Part shown: piece after piece, positions 16,159-24,260 of the stretch
How positions within the stretch are numbered: position 1 is the first letter of the stretch
Layout: each line of letters opens with the position of its first letter
Source of the DNA: Phytohabitans sp037414955
Lineage (GTDB): Bacteria; Actinomycetota; Actinomycetes; Mycobacteriales; Micromonosporaceae
Length of the DNA: 64,000 nucleotides
Reading direction: 5' to 3'
Assembly: GCA_037414955.1 (NCBI GenBank)
Contig: JBBEWH010000154.1
Span: 1-64,000 of the forward strand
Translations under genes and position numbers: made by a program
The notes under the pieces: model-generated
Seen by the model: only the letters and a program-made list of their open reading frames with translations
The model's database searches: none
What the model was told of the DNA's origin: nothing

Positions 16159-16884
16159 GTGGATGGAACGATCTTGACGCCGCGGAAGGCACTGGTGGTG
16201 CGGGGCGGCTGGGAGGGCCATCAGCCGGTCAAGGCGACCGAGCTGTTCATCCCCTTCCTCGAGCGCGGCGGCTACGCCGTCCGGGTCGAGGAGTCCACCG
16301 AGGTCTACGCCGACGCCGACGAGATGGCCAGCACCGACCTCGTCGTCCAGTGCGTCACCATGTCGCAGATCACCGGCGAGCAGTTGGCGGGCCTCCGCGC
16401 GGCCGTCGTCGCCGGCACCGGTTTCACCGGCTGGCACGGTGGCATCGCCGACTCGTTCCGCGCGTCCTCGGACTACCTGCACCTGGTGGGCGGCCAGTTC
16501 GCCACCCATCCGGGCAAGGAGCCGTGCGAGCGGCGCGGTGACGCGTCGGACAACTTCCTGCCGCACACCGTGCACATCACCGAGGCCGGCCGGCAGCACC
16601 CGATCACCGCGGGCATCGAGGACTTCGAGCTGAACACCGAGCAGTACTGGGTGCTCCACGACGATCTCATCGACGTCCTCGCCACCACCACCCACCCGAC
16701 CCAGCCGTGGCATCCCTGGCACCGGCCGGTCACGTCGCCGGCGATCTGGACCCGCCGGTGGGGCGCCGGGCGCATCGTGGTGACCACCCCCGGACACAGC
16801 CTGGACGTGCTGGAAAACCCCACCGTGCGTACCGTCATCGAGAGAGGAATGCTGTGGGCGACCCGCACCGCATCGGCATCGTAG
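16159..16884 (+). CDS. ThuA-like glutamine-amidotransferase-fold protein
   Basis: About 241 residues. ThuA features are the N-terminal RKALVVRGGWEGHQPV, FTGWHGGIADSFR (the conserved WHG segment) and a C-terminal RIVVTTPGHSLDVL. ThuA proteins work with Gfo/Idh/MocA dehydrogenases in disaccharide (3-keto-sugar) metabolism, which fits the overlapping dehydrogenase gene downstream. The GTG at 16159 is chosen because TATCGT lies exactly 6 bases upstream, the leaderless pattern seen repeatedly here. A TTG at 16174 is the alternative. The ATG at 16129 lies in the palindrome and is unlikely. Confidence 0.8.
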   Translation: MDGTILTPRKALVVRGGWEGHQPVKATELFIPFLERGGYAVRVEESTEVYADADEMASTDLVVQCVTMSQITGEQLAGLRAAVVAGTGFTGWHGGIADSFRASSDYLHLVGGQFATHPGKEPCERRGDASDNFLPHTVHITEAGRQHPITAGIEDFELNTEQYWVLHDDLIDVLATTTHPTQPWHPWHRPVTSPAIWTRRWGAGRIVVTTPGHSLDVLENPTVRTVIERGMLWATRTASAS

Positions 16885-17975
16885 GTCTCGGCGTCATCTC
16901 CCGTGCGTACCTCAACACCCTGGCCCGCCATCCCGCGCTGCGCATCACCGCGGTCGCCGACCTCGACCCGGCCCGGTCGGCCGCCGTGGCGGCCGAGATC
17001 CCCGGCGCGGCACCGCTGAGCGTCGAGCGGCTGCTCGACAGCGCAGACGTGCAGACGGTGCTCAACCTGACCATCCCGGCGGCCCACGCGCGGATCGCGC
17101 TCGCCGCGATCGGACACGGCAAGAATGTGTACGCCGAGAAGCCGCTCGCCACCACGTTCGCGGACGCCCGGGCCATCATCGACGCGGCGACCGCGGCCGG
17201 CGTCGGCGTGGGCTCGGCGCCGGACACGGTCCTGGGCACCGGCACGCAGACGGCGCGCGCGGCGATCGACACCGGACTCATCGGGCGCCCGCTGAGCGCG
17301 TCGGCCGTCATGGTCACCCCGGGGCACGAGCGCTGGCATCCGCACCCGGACTTCTACTACACCGCCGGTGGCGGCCCGCTGCTGGACATGGGGCCGTATT
17401 ACGTCACCGCCCTCATCCACCTGCTCGGACCGGTCCGCGCGGTCATCGGTGCGGCCAGCCGCCTGCGCCGCGAGCGGGTCATCGGTTCCGGACCCCGCAT
17501 CGGTGAGCGGATCCCGGTCGAGGTCGACAGCCACGTCTCCGGCGTCCTCGAACACGCCAACGGCGCGCTCTCCACGCTCACCACCAGCTTCGACGGCGTG
17601 GTGACGACGGCCGCGCCGATCGAGGTGCACGGCGAGACCGGCACGCTCGCCGTCCCGGACCCGAACCACTTCGACGGCGATGTCCGGCTCTTCGAGTTGG
17701 GCGCGACACAGTGGCGCACCCTCGCACCGTCGGCCGGCTACCTCGAGGGTGCCCGCGGGATCGGCCTCCTCGACCTCATCGCGGCCGACGGGCAGCGGCC
17801 CGCCCGCGCCGGCGGCGCGCTGGCACTGCACGCGCTCGAGGCGATGACCGCCATCCTCCGCTCGTCGGTCGAGGGCCGGCGGATCGCGCTGACCACCACT
17901 GTGGAGCCGCCCCCGCCCGTTCCGCTCACCCCCGTCGAGGCCTGGAAGCGGCCGCTGGGGATCCGGCAGGACTGA
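16854..17975 (+). CDS. Gfo/Idh/MocA-family oxidoreductase
   Basis: 373 residues from a GTG with AGAGAGGAA upstream, overlapping the ThuA gene by 31 bases. The N-terminus HRIGIVGLGVISRAYLNTLA is the NAD(P)-binding fold, and YAEKPLATT carries the catalytic Lys motif. HPHPDFYYTAGGGPLLDMGPY belongs to the substrate domain (His/Asp region). The close overlap indicates joint expression and probably the same pathway, oxidation or keto-reduction of a sugar. Confidence 0.86.
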   Translation: MGDPHRIGIVGLGVISRAYLNTLARHPALRITAVADLDPARSAAVAAEIPGAAPLSVERLLDSADVQTVLNLTIPAAHARIALAAIGHGKNVYAEKPLATTFADARAIIDAATAAGVGVGSAPDTVLGTGTQTARAAIDTGLIGRPLSASAVMVTPGHERWHPHPDFYYTAGGGPLLDMGPYYVTALIHLLGPVRAVIGAASRLRRERVIGSGPRIGERIPVEVDSHVSGVLEHANGALSTLTTSFDGVVTTAAPIEVHGETGTLAVPDPNHFDGDVRLFELGATQWRTLAPSAGYLEGARGIGLLDLIAADGQRPARAGGALALHALEAMTAILRSSVEGRRIALTTTVEPPPPVPLTPVEAWKRPLGIRQD

Positions 17976-17979
17976 CTGG

Positions 17980-19467
17980 TCAGTCAGGCTGCGGGCGGAC
18001 CGGCGCGCGCGGGTTGCCCGCGGGCACGAACCTGGCCCAGGCCGCGGCGGTGCCCGGGTGGTAGATGGTCAGCGTGTCCGGGTCGGTGCCCGCGAACACG
18101 TCGGCTTCCTGCGTCGGCGGCTGTGCGCCGAGGTAGACGCCGCCCAGGCGCGGGTTGTCCCGGAAGGCGCGCGGGCCGAGCGAACGCAGGCTCGGCGCGT
18201 ACACCGCCGCCAGGCTGGGGTTGTTCGTGACCGCGTCGTGCCAGGCGGTCGTCAGCCGCGGCGCGTAGACGTGCCGCAGCGCGCCGAACCCCGTCAGGCC
18301 GTTCTTGTCCAAGACGGTCAACTTCGGTAGCCGCAGCACTCTGACCCCGGTGCCGGTCCGGGCGTCGCCGTTGAGGTCGAAGCAGTTGATGCCGATGTAC
18401 TCGAGCGCCGGGAGGTTCACCGACTTCAGCGCGTGGGTGTCGTTGAGCGCGTTGCGGCCGATGGACACCAGCCGCGGCGCGTTGAGGTACTCCAGTCGCG
18501 ACGTGTCGTCGAACGCGAAGTCGTCGATCTTGGCGACCCTGGGCAGGTTCACCTTGACCAGGTACTGGTTGCGGCGGAACGCGTCCCTGCCGATGAACGT
18601 CGCGCTGGGCAGGGAGAGAACGCTCTGCTTCGCGTACGGTCGGTGCCCGAAGCCCATGGCCCCGATGGTGCGCGCCGCCCGGAGGCTGACCGATTCGAAC
18701 GGGGTGTTGCTGAAGGCGCCCGCCTTCACCTCGACGAGATCGTCCAGCGTGAGGTGCCGGACCCACGAGTCCCACCAGCCGTTGAACCACAGGTACGGCG
18801 ACCGGCCGCCGCGTGCCGTCTGCCCGGCGCAGGCCAGGCCGGAGGTGGGCGTGCACTCCTGCCCGCCCCGCAGCGCCTTGAGGTTGTAGATGTACAGCCG
18901 GGTGAGCCCGGTCAGCCCGAGCCCGCCCGCCGCCGGCGGCCGGTGCAGCGACTGGATCGCCGCGAGGTCGGGATCGTTCAGCGCGGTGCCACCGTCGAGA
19001 TAGACGGCCAGGCCGCTGGCCCGGGCGAGCGCGTCTCGCACGGCGGCCAGCCGGTCCTTCAGCGGCGCGGTCCCGGCCGTGGACACGTCGTAGCGGATGG
19101 TGACCGTGCCGCCGGGCAGCGCGTGGTCGCCCGGCTTGGTGTGCCGGTAGGTGTAGGTCGCGCGCTGGCGCAGCACCGGATCGGTGGTGAAGATCGGGTC
19201 GACGCCCGGATCGGTGCGGGCCGCGCGGGTGGTGTAGTCGATCACGACCTTCGGGTCGTAGGGGTTGACCTTCGGGGCGGCCGCGGCCGCGGGCGTGGGC
19301 GCGGGCCCGAATTCGGCCACGGCGTCCGGTGCGGTCGCCGGGGGCGGCGCGGAGCTCGCGGTCGCTGGGGAGGTCATGGACACCGGCGGGCCCCCCGGCG
19401 AGCCGCCACACGCCGCGACCGGCAGTATGAGCCCGGCACAGACGAGCACGGGCGCCCACTTCTTCAT
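17980..19467 (-). CDS. Lipoprotein with BspA-type leucine-rich repeats
   Basis: 495 residues; the ATG at 19467 has a GAGGGG ribosome site and starts MKKWAPVLVCAGLILPVAAC, a lipobox. After a Pro/Ala/Thr-rich linker and a domain with YTTRAARTDPGVDPIFTTDPV, the C-terminal half (about 250-480) is a BspA/LRR_5 array. It has units such as LSLPSATFIGRDAFRRNQYL and VNLPRVAKIDDFAFDDT. Such surface repeats usually mediate binding to protein or carbohydrate. It ends 4 bases from the convergent dehydrogenase stop. A 22-bp triple repeat lies just upstream of its ribosome site. Confidence 0.8.
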   Translation of the reverse strand: MKKWAPVLVCAGLILPVAACGGSPGGPPVSMTSPATASSAPPPATAPDAVAEFGPAPTPAAAAAPKVNPYDPKVVIDYTTRAARTDPGVDPIFTTDPVLRQRATYTYRHTKPGDHALPGGTVTIRYDVSTAGTAPLKDRLAAVRDALARASGLAVYLDGGTALNDPDLAAIQSLHRPPAAGGLGLTGLTRLYIYNLKALRGGQECTPTSGLACAGQTARGGRSPYLWFNGWWDSWVRHLTLDDLVEVKAGAFSNTPFESVSLRAARTIGAMGFGHRPYAKQSVLSLPSATFIGRDAFRRNQYLVKVNLPRVAKIDDFAFDDTSRLEYLNAPRLVSIGRNALNDTHALKSVNLPALEYIGINCFDLNGDARTGTGVRVLRLPKLTVLDKNGLTGFGALRHVYAPRLTTAWHDAVTNNPSLAAVYAPSLRSLGPRAFRDNPRLGGVYLGAQPPTQEADVFAGTDPDTLTIYHPGTAAAWARFVPAGNPRAPVRPQPD

Positions 19468-19482
19468 CGAGTCCCCTCGCGG

Positions 19483-19548
19483 TTCTGACACGGACCTACC
19501 GCTGTTCTGACACGGACCTACCGCTGCCCTGACACGGACCTACCGCTA
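19483..19548. repeat. Three head-to-tail 22-bp repeats in a divergent promoter region
   Basis: Copies at 19483-19504 and 19505-19526 are identical (TTCTGACACGGACCTACCGC plus TG). The copy at 19527-19548 differs at three positions. The exact 22-base period is about two DNA helical turns. They lie 16 bases upstream of the LRR lipoprotein start and 150 bases upstream of the LacI-GGDEF-EAL gene. They could be an operator array. Confidence 0.85.
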
Positions 19549-19698
19549 AGGAGACGCGCCGGGAGCCCGGCGGATAACAGAAACCCCGCCACGGTACGAA
19601 ATAGTGGTGGATTGCGGCATGAAGTCCTATTCGTCGGCACTCGCTGTAATGAGTATGCTCAACTACGTTCCGACCCGAGGGCAGGGCGGGGGTTCCGC

Positions 19699-22374
19699 TT
19701 GGCACCACAGCTGACGATAGGCGTGCTCTCGCCGCTGCTGTCCGGCCACTACTTTGGCGGGCTGCTGCGCGGTGTCACGCGCGCGGCCGCGGAAGCGGGC
19801 GGGCGCGTCGTCGCGGTGCAGACCTTCGACCCCGGCGTCGACGAGATCTCATACCTGAACCTGGCGGACTTCCGCTACCCCGTGGCGTGGCAGCACGTGG
19901 CCGGCTTCGTGGTGATCCTCAACTCCGCCGACCGGCCCTACCTGGAGGCGCTGCGCGCCGCCGGCAAGCCGGTGGTGATGGTGAGCCAGGAGTCGCCGGG
20001 TTTCGACTGCCCCGTCGTGCTGCCCGACAACCAGCGCGGCGCCGAGCTCGCCACCGAACACCTGATCCAGCACGGTCATGAGCGCATCGGCTTCGTGGGC
20101 TGGATGGCCCAGGAAGACATCCGGGAGCGCTACCAGGCATACCGGGAAACGCTGCTCGCCCACGGCCTGCCCTGCGGGCCCGAGCTGTTCTTCGCCGCCG
20201 ACGACAACGTCGCCACCGGCGGGCAGCGCGCCGCCGAGCGCATGATCAAGGCCGGCATGCCATGCACCGCGACCGTCTGCGCCAACGACTACAACGCGGT
20301 CGGCGTCGTGCGCGGGCTGACGGCGGCCGGCTACCAGTTGCCGCGCGACCAGGCGCTGGTCGGCTTCGACGACGTGACCGCGGCCCAGCACGTCGTGCCC
20401 AACCTCTCTACCATCGACCCGCGCTTCGACCAGATCGGCGCGGAGGCGACCCGGCTGCTGATGTCGATCATCGACGGTGCCACCGTGCCGCCCGGCAAGC
20501 GGAACCTGCCGGACCAGCCGGCCACCTTCGTCGGGCGGCAGTCGTGCGGTTGCCCGCCCCCGGCCGACCCCGAGACCGGCGGCGTGTCGGCCCGGCTCGC
20601 GGCGGAGAACCTGTACCTGGAGAACGCGCTCAGCACCCAGTACGGCATCTGCATGGACCTGCTGCGCAGCGACGGCGACCCGGTGGTGCTGGACTGGCTC
20701 GCCCGGTCCCGGGCGACCAGCGGGTGCCTCGGGTTGTGGCTGCCGGACCAGGGCGCCGTCCGCGTCGACGACCCGCTGCTGGAGATCGCCGGCACCTATC
20801 ACCGGGACCCGGCCCGGCAGCTCAAGCCCGACGACCCGATACCCGTCAGCGCCTTCCCGCCCCTCGAGCTGATCGAGGAGTCCGACCCGGCCGCAGAGCA
20901 GATCGTCGTCGTCGCGCCGGTGCGGCTGCGCTCCAGCGACCGCGGCATGCTGGCGCACGTCGGCCCCATCGACACCCAGAAGTCGTCGCTCGTCGAGACG
21001 GTGAACCAGTGGGCCGCGCTGCTCTGCGGCGTGCTCGACCACCGGGCCGTGGTGCGGTCGCTGCGCGAGCAGGAAGACGAGCTACGCCGGGCCGCGCTCT
21101 ACGACAAGCTGACCGGCCTGCCCAACCGCGCGCTCTTCCTGGAACGCGTCGAGCATGCCCTGTACCGCGCCCGGTCCGGGTACCGGTTCGGCGTCCTCTT
21201 CCTGGATCTCGACGGCCTCAAGGTGATCAACGACAGTCTCGGCCACATGGCCGGTGACGAGCTGCTGTGCCAGGTGTCCGACCGCGTCAGCGGCCAGCTC
21301 GGCGCCGCCGACACGCCGGCGCGGTTCGCCGGCGACGAGTTCGCGGTACTCGTCGACGGCGTCGCCGACGCCGACACCCTGATCGACATCGCCGAGCGGC
21401 TGCAGGAGGTCATCGCCGAGCCGCTGCGCATCTCCGGCCACGAGGTCGTCGTCACCGTCAGCATCGGCATCGCCGAGGGCACCCACCGCTACGTCGGCGC
21501 GGAGGACCTGCTGCGCGACGCCGACATCGCGATGTACAAGGCGAAGTCCCGCAAGAAGGGCTCGTACGCGGTCTTCGACATGTCGATGCGCGCCGAGGCG
21601 GTCGACCGGCTGCGCATCGAGACCGAGGTGCGCCACGCCCTCGACAACAACCATCTCGAACTGCACTACCAGCCGATCGTCAGGCTCGACACCGGCGCGA
21701 CCGTCACCTTCGAGGCGCTGCTGCGCTGGCGCCACCCCGCCCGCGGGCTGTTGCGGCCCGCGCACTTCCTGCCGGTGGCGGAGGAGGCGGGCCTCATGGT
21801 ACCCATTGGACGGTGGGTGCTCGGGGAAGCGTTCCAGCAGTTGGCCGCCTGGCGGCGCGCCGGGGCCGTCCCCGACGACCTCTGCATCAGCGTCAACCTC
21901 TCGGACCGCCAGTTCTGGTACGGCGACGCCGTCGCCAGCGTCACCGCCGCGCTGGCGCAGGCCCAGCTGCCCGCGTCCTGCATCGCGTTGGAGCTCACCG
22001 AGAGCGTCGTCGTGCACGACCTCGCGGCCGCGCAGGCCATGCTCCAGACGCTGCACGATCAGGGTCTGAAGCTGTACGTCGACGACTTCGGCACCGGGTA
22101 CTCCTCGCTGAACGTCCTGCGCCAGCTCCCGGTCGACGCCCTGAAGATCGACAAGTCGTTCGTCAGCGACATGGAGACGAACGCCAAGGCCCGCGAGCTC
22201 GTCCGCACGATCGTCGTCATGGGCCACAACCTCGGCATGGACGTGATCGCCGAGGGCATCGAGACCGACAGCCAGCACCGCCAGCTCCGCGAGCTGGGCT
22301 GCGAGCTCGGCCAGGGTCACCTCTTCTCCGAATCGGTACCGGCTTCCCAGGTGCCCGCGCTCGCCCGACTATAG
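19699..22374 (+). CDS. LacI-type sensor fused to GGDEF and EAL domains (cyclic-di-GMP signalling)
   Basis: About 891 residues. The first about 290 are a periplasmic-binding-protein fold of LacI type (LTIGVLSPLLSG, ERIGFVGW, TVCANDYNAVGVVRGL, ALVGFDDV) without a DNA-binding HTH. A GGDEF domain follows (YDKLTGLPNRALF) whose signature is AGDEF at about 544, so cyclase activity is doubtful. The EAL domain is complete: EALLRWRHP at 672, SVNLSDRQF, ELTES, DDFGTGYSS, KIDKSF and AEGIE, so phosphodiesterase activity is likely. No export signal is visible, so the sensor probably reads an intracellular sugar or nucleoside. I chose TTG at 19699 after GGGCGGGGG; an upstream in-frame ATG at 19612 would add 29 unrelated residues. 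Confidence 0.85.
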   Translation: MAPQLTIGVLSPLLSGHYFGGLLRGVTRAAAEAGGRVVAVQTFDPGVDEISYLNLADFRYPVAWQHVAGFVVILNSADRPYLEALRAAGKPVVMVSQESPGFDCPVVLPDNQRGAELATEHLIQHGHERIGFVGWMAQEDIRERYQAYRETLLAHGLPCGPELFFAADDNVATGGQRAAERMIKAGMPCTATVCANDYNAVGVVRGLTAAGYQLPRDQALVGFDDVTAAQHVVPNLSTIDPRFDQIGAEATRLLMSIIDGATVPPGKRNLPDQPATFVGRQSCGCPPPADPETGGVSARLAAENLYLENALSTQYGICMDLLRSDGDPVVLDWLARSRATSGCLGLWLPDQGAVRVDDPLLEIAGTYHRDPARQLKPDDPIPVSAFPPLELIEESDPAAEQIVVVAPVRLRSSDRGMLAHVGPIDTQKSSLVETVNQWAALLCGVLDHRAVVRSLREQEDELRRAALYDKLTGLPNRALFLERVEHALYRARSGYRFGVLFLDLDGLKVINDSLGHMAGDELLCQVSDRVSGQLGAADTPARFAGDEFAVLVDGVADADTLIDIAERLQEVIAEPLRISGHEVVVTVSIGIAEGTHRYVGAEDLLRDADIAMYKAKSRKKGSYAVFDMSMRAEAVDRLRIETEVRHALDNNHLELHYQPIVRLDTGATVTFEALLRWRHPARGLLRPAHFLPVAEEAGLMVPIGRWVLGEAFQQLAAWRRAGAVPDDLCISVNLSDRQFWYGDAVASVTAALAQAQLPASCIALELTESVVVHDLAAAQAMLQTLHDQGLKLYVDDFGTGYSSLNVLRQLPVDALKIDKSFVSDMETNAKARELVRTIVVMGHNLGMDVIAEGIETDSQHRQLRELGCELGQGHLFSESVPASQVPALARL

Positions 22375-22402
22375 ACTCCGGTACAAGCTATAGACCCCGG
22401 TA
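22369..22402 (+). repeat. 15-base direct repeat between EAL and hydrolase genes
   Basis: CTATAGACTCCGGTA (22369-22383) and CTATAGACCCCGGTA (22388-22402), period 19. The first copy contains the stop codon of the upstream gene. TATAGAC resembles a -10 element, so this may be a duplicated promoter for the hydrolase gene. Confidence 0.5.
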
Positions 22403-22431
22403 AATAGGTCGGCTCGCATCTGGGAGGGGCC

Positions 22432-23385
22432 ATGACGGAGATTCAGCGATACCTCGCCGAAGAGGTCGCGGAAGACCTCGCCGACGGCATCATCACCCGG
22501 CGGGAGGCGATACGCCGTCTGGGCCTGCTCGGAGTGACCGGTGCGGCAGCGACCGGTCTCCTCGCGACGTTCGCCACCGGCTCGCCGGCGGCCGCCGCGG
22601 GCGGCTCCTCGTCGGCCGCCGCCAGCTCGTCACCGGCCGCCGCCAGTTCGTCGACGGTCGCGGCCGGGGAGGCGGCGTCCGCCGCCGAGACGACCTGGGC
22701 GCCGGTCGCGCGCGAGTCGATCACATTCACCGGACCGCGGGTACCGCTCATGGCCGCCTGGGCAGCCGCCGCCCAGCCGCGCGGCGCGGTGCTCGTCATC
22801 CACGAGAACCGTGGGCTGACCGAGCACATCCGCACGATCGCCGGCCGGCTCGCCGCCAGCGGATACTCCGCACTGGCGCTGGACCTGCTCTCCGAGGAGG
22901 GCGGCACCGGTGCGTTCCCCGGCGAGGCCGAGGTCGCGGCCGCGCTGGCACAGATCCCGCCGGAACGCTTCGTCGCCGACATGCGGGCCAGCGTGACCGA
23001 GCTCAAGCGTCGGGTACCCGGCAAGAAGCTGGCGGCGATCGGCTTCTGCTTCGGCGGTGCCATGGTGTGGCGCCTGCTGGCCTCGAACGAGCCGCGCCTC
23101 GCGGCGGCCGCGCCCTTCTACGGACCGTTCCCGGAGGGCGGTGACCTCGCGGGGTCCCGCGCGGCGGTGCTCGGCGTCTACGGCGGGCTCGACGCCCGGG
23201 TCAACGCGACCCGGCCCGCGGCCAAGGCGGCGCTCGACGCGGCCGGGCGCCGGTACGAGCTGCTCACGTTCACCGAGGCCGATCACGCCTTCTTCAACGA
23301 CACCGGAGCCCGCTTCAACCCGCACGCCGCGACGGAGGCCTGGCGCCGGACCCTGAACTGGTTCGACGCGGCTCGTCCTCGGTGA
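22432..23385 (+). CDS. Exported dienelactone hydrolase-family protein
   Basis: 317 residues with GGGAGGGG before the ATG. An N-terminal helical region (ITRREAIRRLGLLG) resembles a Tat-type signal and is followed by an Ala/Ser-rich linker. The alpha/beta hydrolase core has HENRGLTEHIRTIAGRLA and the nucleophile elbow GFCFGG (Cys206). Asp254 (GGLDARV) and His285 (DHAFF) complete the Cys-Asp-His triad typical of dienelactone hydrolases. The native substrate is uncertain; the family includes ester and lactone hydrolases. Its 3' end overlaps the convergent GNAT gene by 71 bases. Confidence 0.85.
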   Translation: MTEIQRYLAEEVAEDLADGIITRREAIRRLGLLGVTGAAATGLLATFATGSPAAAAGGSSSAAASSSPAAASSSTVAAGEAASAAETTWAPVARESITFTGPRVPLMAAWAAAAQPRGAVLVIHENRGLTEHIRTIAGRLAASGYSALALDLLSEEGGTGAFPGEAEVAAALAQIPPERFVADMRASVTELKRRVPGKKLAAIGFCFGGAMVWRLLASNEPRLAAAAPFYGPFPEGGDLAGSRAAVLGVYGGLDARVNATRPAAKAALDAAGRRYELLTFTEADHAFFNDTGARFNPHAATEAWRRTLNWFDAARPR

Positions 23386-23917
23386 ATGTCCCCACGTCTG
23401 GCCACACCATGCGCAAGCAGTGGGGAGTGCCGTTGAGCCGGGCCGGGTCTCCGCCGGGCGGCGGCACTGCCGCGGTCTCCACGCAGGTGGCGCCGCAGTC
23501 GCGATAGAAGTGCTGCGCGGCGGTGTTCTGCCGCAACACCCACAGATACATCGCGGTGCCGGCCGCCCGCTCGCTGACCGCGCGGGCGGCCCGGCCCAAC
23601 AGCGCGGTGCCGATGCCCATGCGGCGCTGGTCGTGGCGGACGTGCAGATTGTCCACCAGACTGCCCCAGCGCGGGTGGTGGTCGAACACGACGTGCAGGA
23701 AACCCACCAGCTGACCGCCGCGATCGGCGAGGAGGGTCTGACTGTGGCCCGGTGCGGCGAGCCGCGCCGACCACACCGACCGGCGGTCCGCCTCGACGTC
23801 ACCGTCGAGGAACGCGTCGGCGTAGGCGCCACGGTAATGCCGGCGCCAACTATCCGCGTGCAACACCGCGATCCGCTCGGCGTCCTCCCCACCCGCCCCC
23901 CGAACCCGTACGTCCAC
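23315..23917 (-). CDS. GNAT-family N-acetyltransferase
   Basis: 200 residues from GTG. The acetyl-CoA site is seen as NLHVRHDQRRMGIGTALLGRA (Q/RxxGxG/A motif). QNTAAQHFYRDCGA is the C-terminal beta-bulge typical of GNATs. TAGGAT lies exactly 6 bases before the GTG with no Shine-Dalgarno, so the mRNA is probably leaderless. The last about 24 residues overlap the hydrolase gene on the other strand and may be a neutral extension. The acceptor is unknown. Confidence 0.85.
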   Translation of the reverse strand: MDVRVRGAGGEDAERIAVLHADSWRRHYRGAYADAFLDGDVEADRRSVWSARLAAPGHSQTLLADRGGQLVGFLHVVFDHHPRWGSLVDNLHVRHDQRRMGIGTALLGRAARAVSERAAGTAMYLWVLRQNTAAQHFYRDCGATCVETAAVPPPGGDPARLNGTPHCLRMVWPDVGTFTEDEPRRTSSGSGARPPSRRAG

Positions 23918-23943
23918 GCCGAAATCCTACAATCCCCCGCCCG

Positions 23944-24004
23944 CCGATCAAGGGCTCGGGCACATGGTTTGATCTCGGATCCGGGTGCCCGAGCCCTTGA
24001 TCGG
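23944..24004. repeat. Type 2 palindrome, copy 2
   Basis: Arms CCGATCAAGGGCTCGGGCAC and complement, perfect over 20 bases. The 21-base spacer differs from copy 1 at only about three positions although it is unpaired. It lies upstream of the GNAT gene promoter. Confidence 0.88.
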
Positions 24005-24260
24005 CGTGGTTCGCCTTGATCGACGCGGCGCCGGCGGGGCCCGGTCAGCGGACGGCATCGCGCTATACGTGAGGGACGCCGTCGACCATGGGAGTGTCCA
24101 CTGTGGGGGAGCCCGAGGCGAGCGGTCCGACGACAAGCCGGGCAATCCGCCGCGCGCCCAGCAGTTGCATGTGGACATTCGCGTCGACGACGTGGGACGC
24201 CGTGGAGCGAGAGGTGAACGGTCAGTAGCCGGCGTCAGGCGAGGGAGGTCCTTGCTGGGA
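24005..24260. other. Intergenic region with a decayed type 1 palindrome half
   Basis: No credible gene is seen. Bases 24068-24090 (CGTGAGGGACGCCGTCGACCATGG) resemble the right arm of the type 1 palindrome with the TTGAT segment replaced. Short TTGATCG words continue from the adjacent type 2 element. Confidence 0.5.

Noticed and set aside
19483..19548. Possible CRISPR array
   Set aside because: The three 22-base repeats are directly adjacent without spacers and no cas genes are present.
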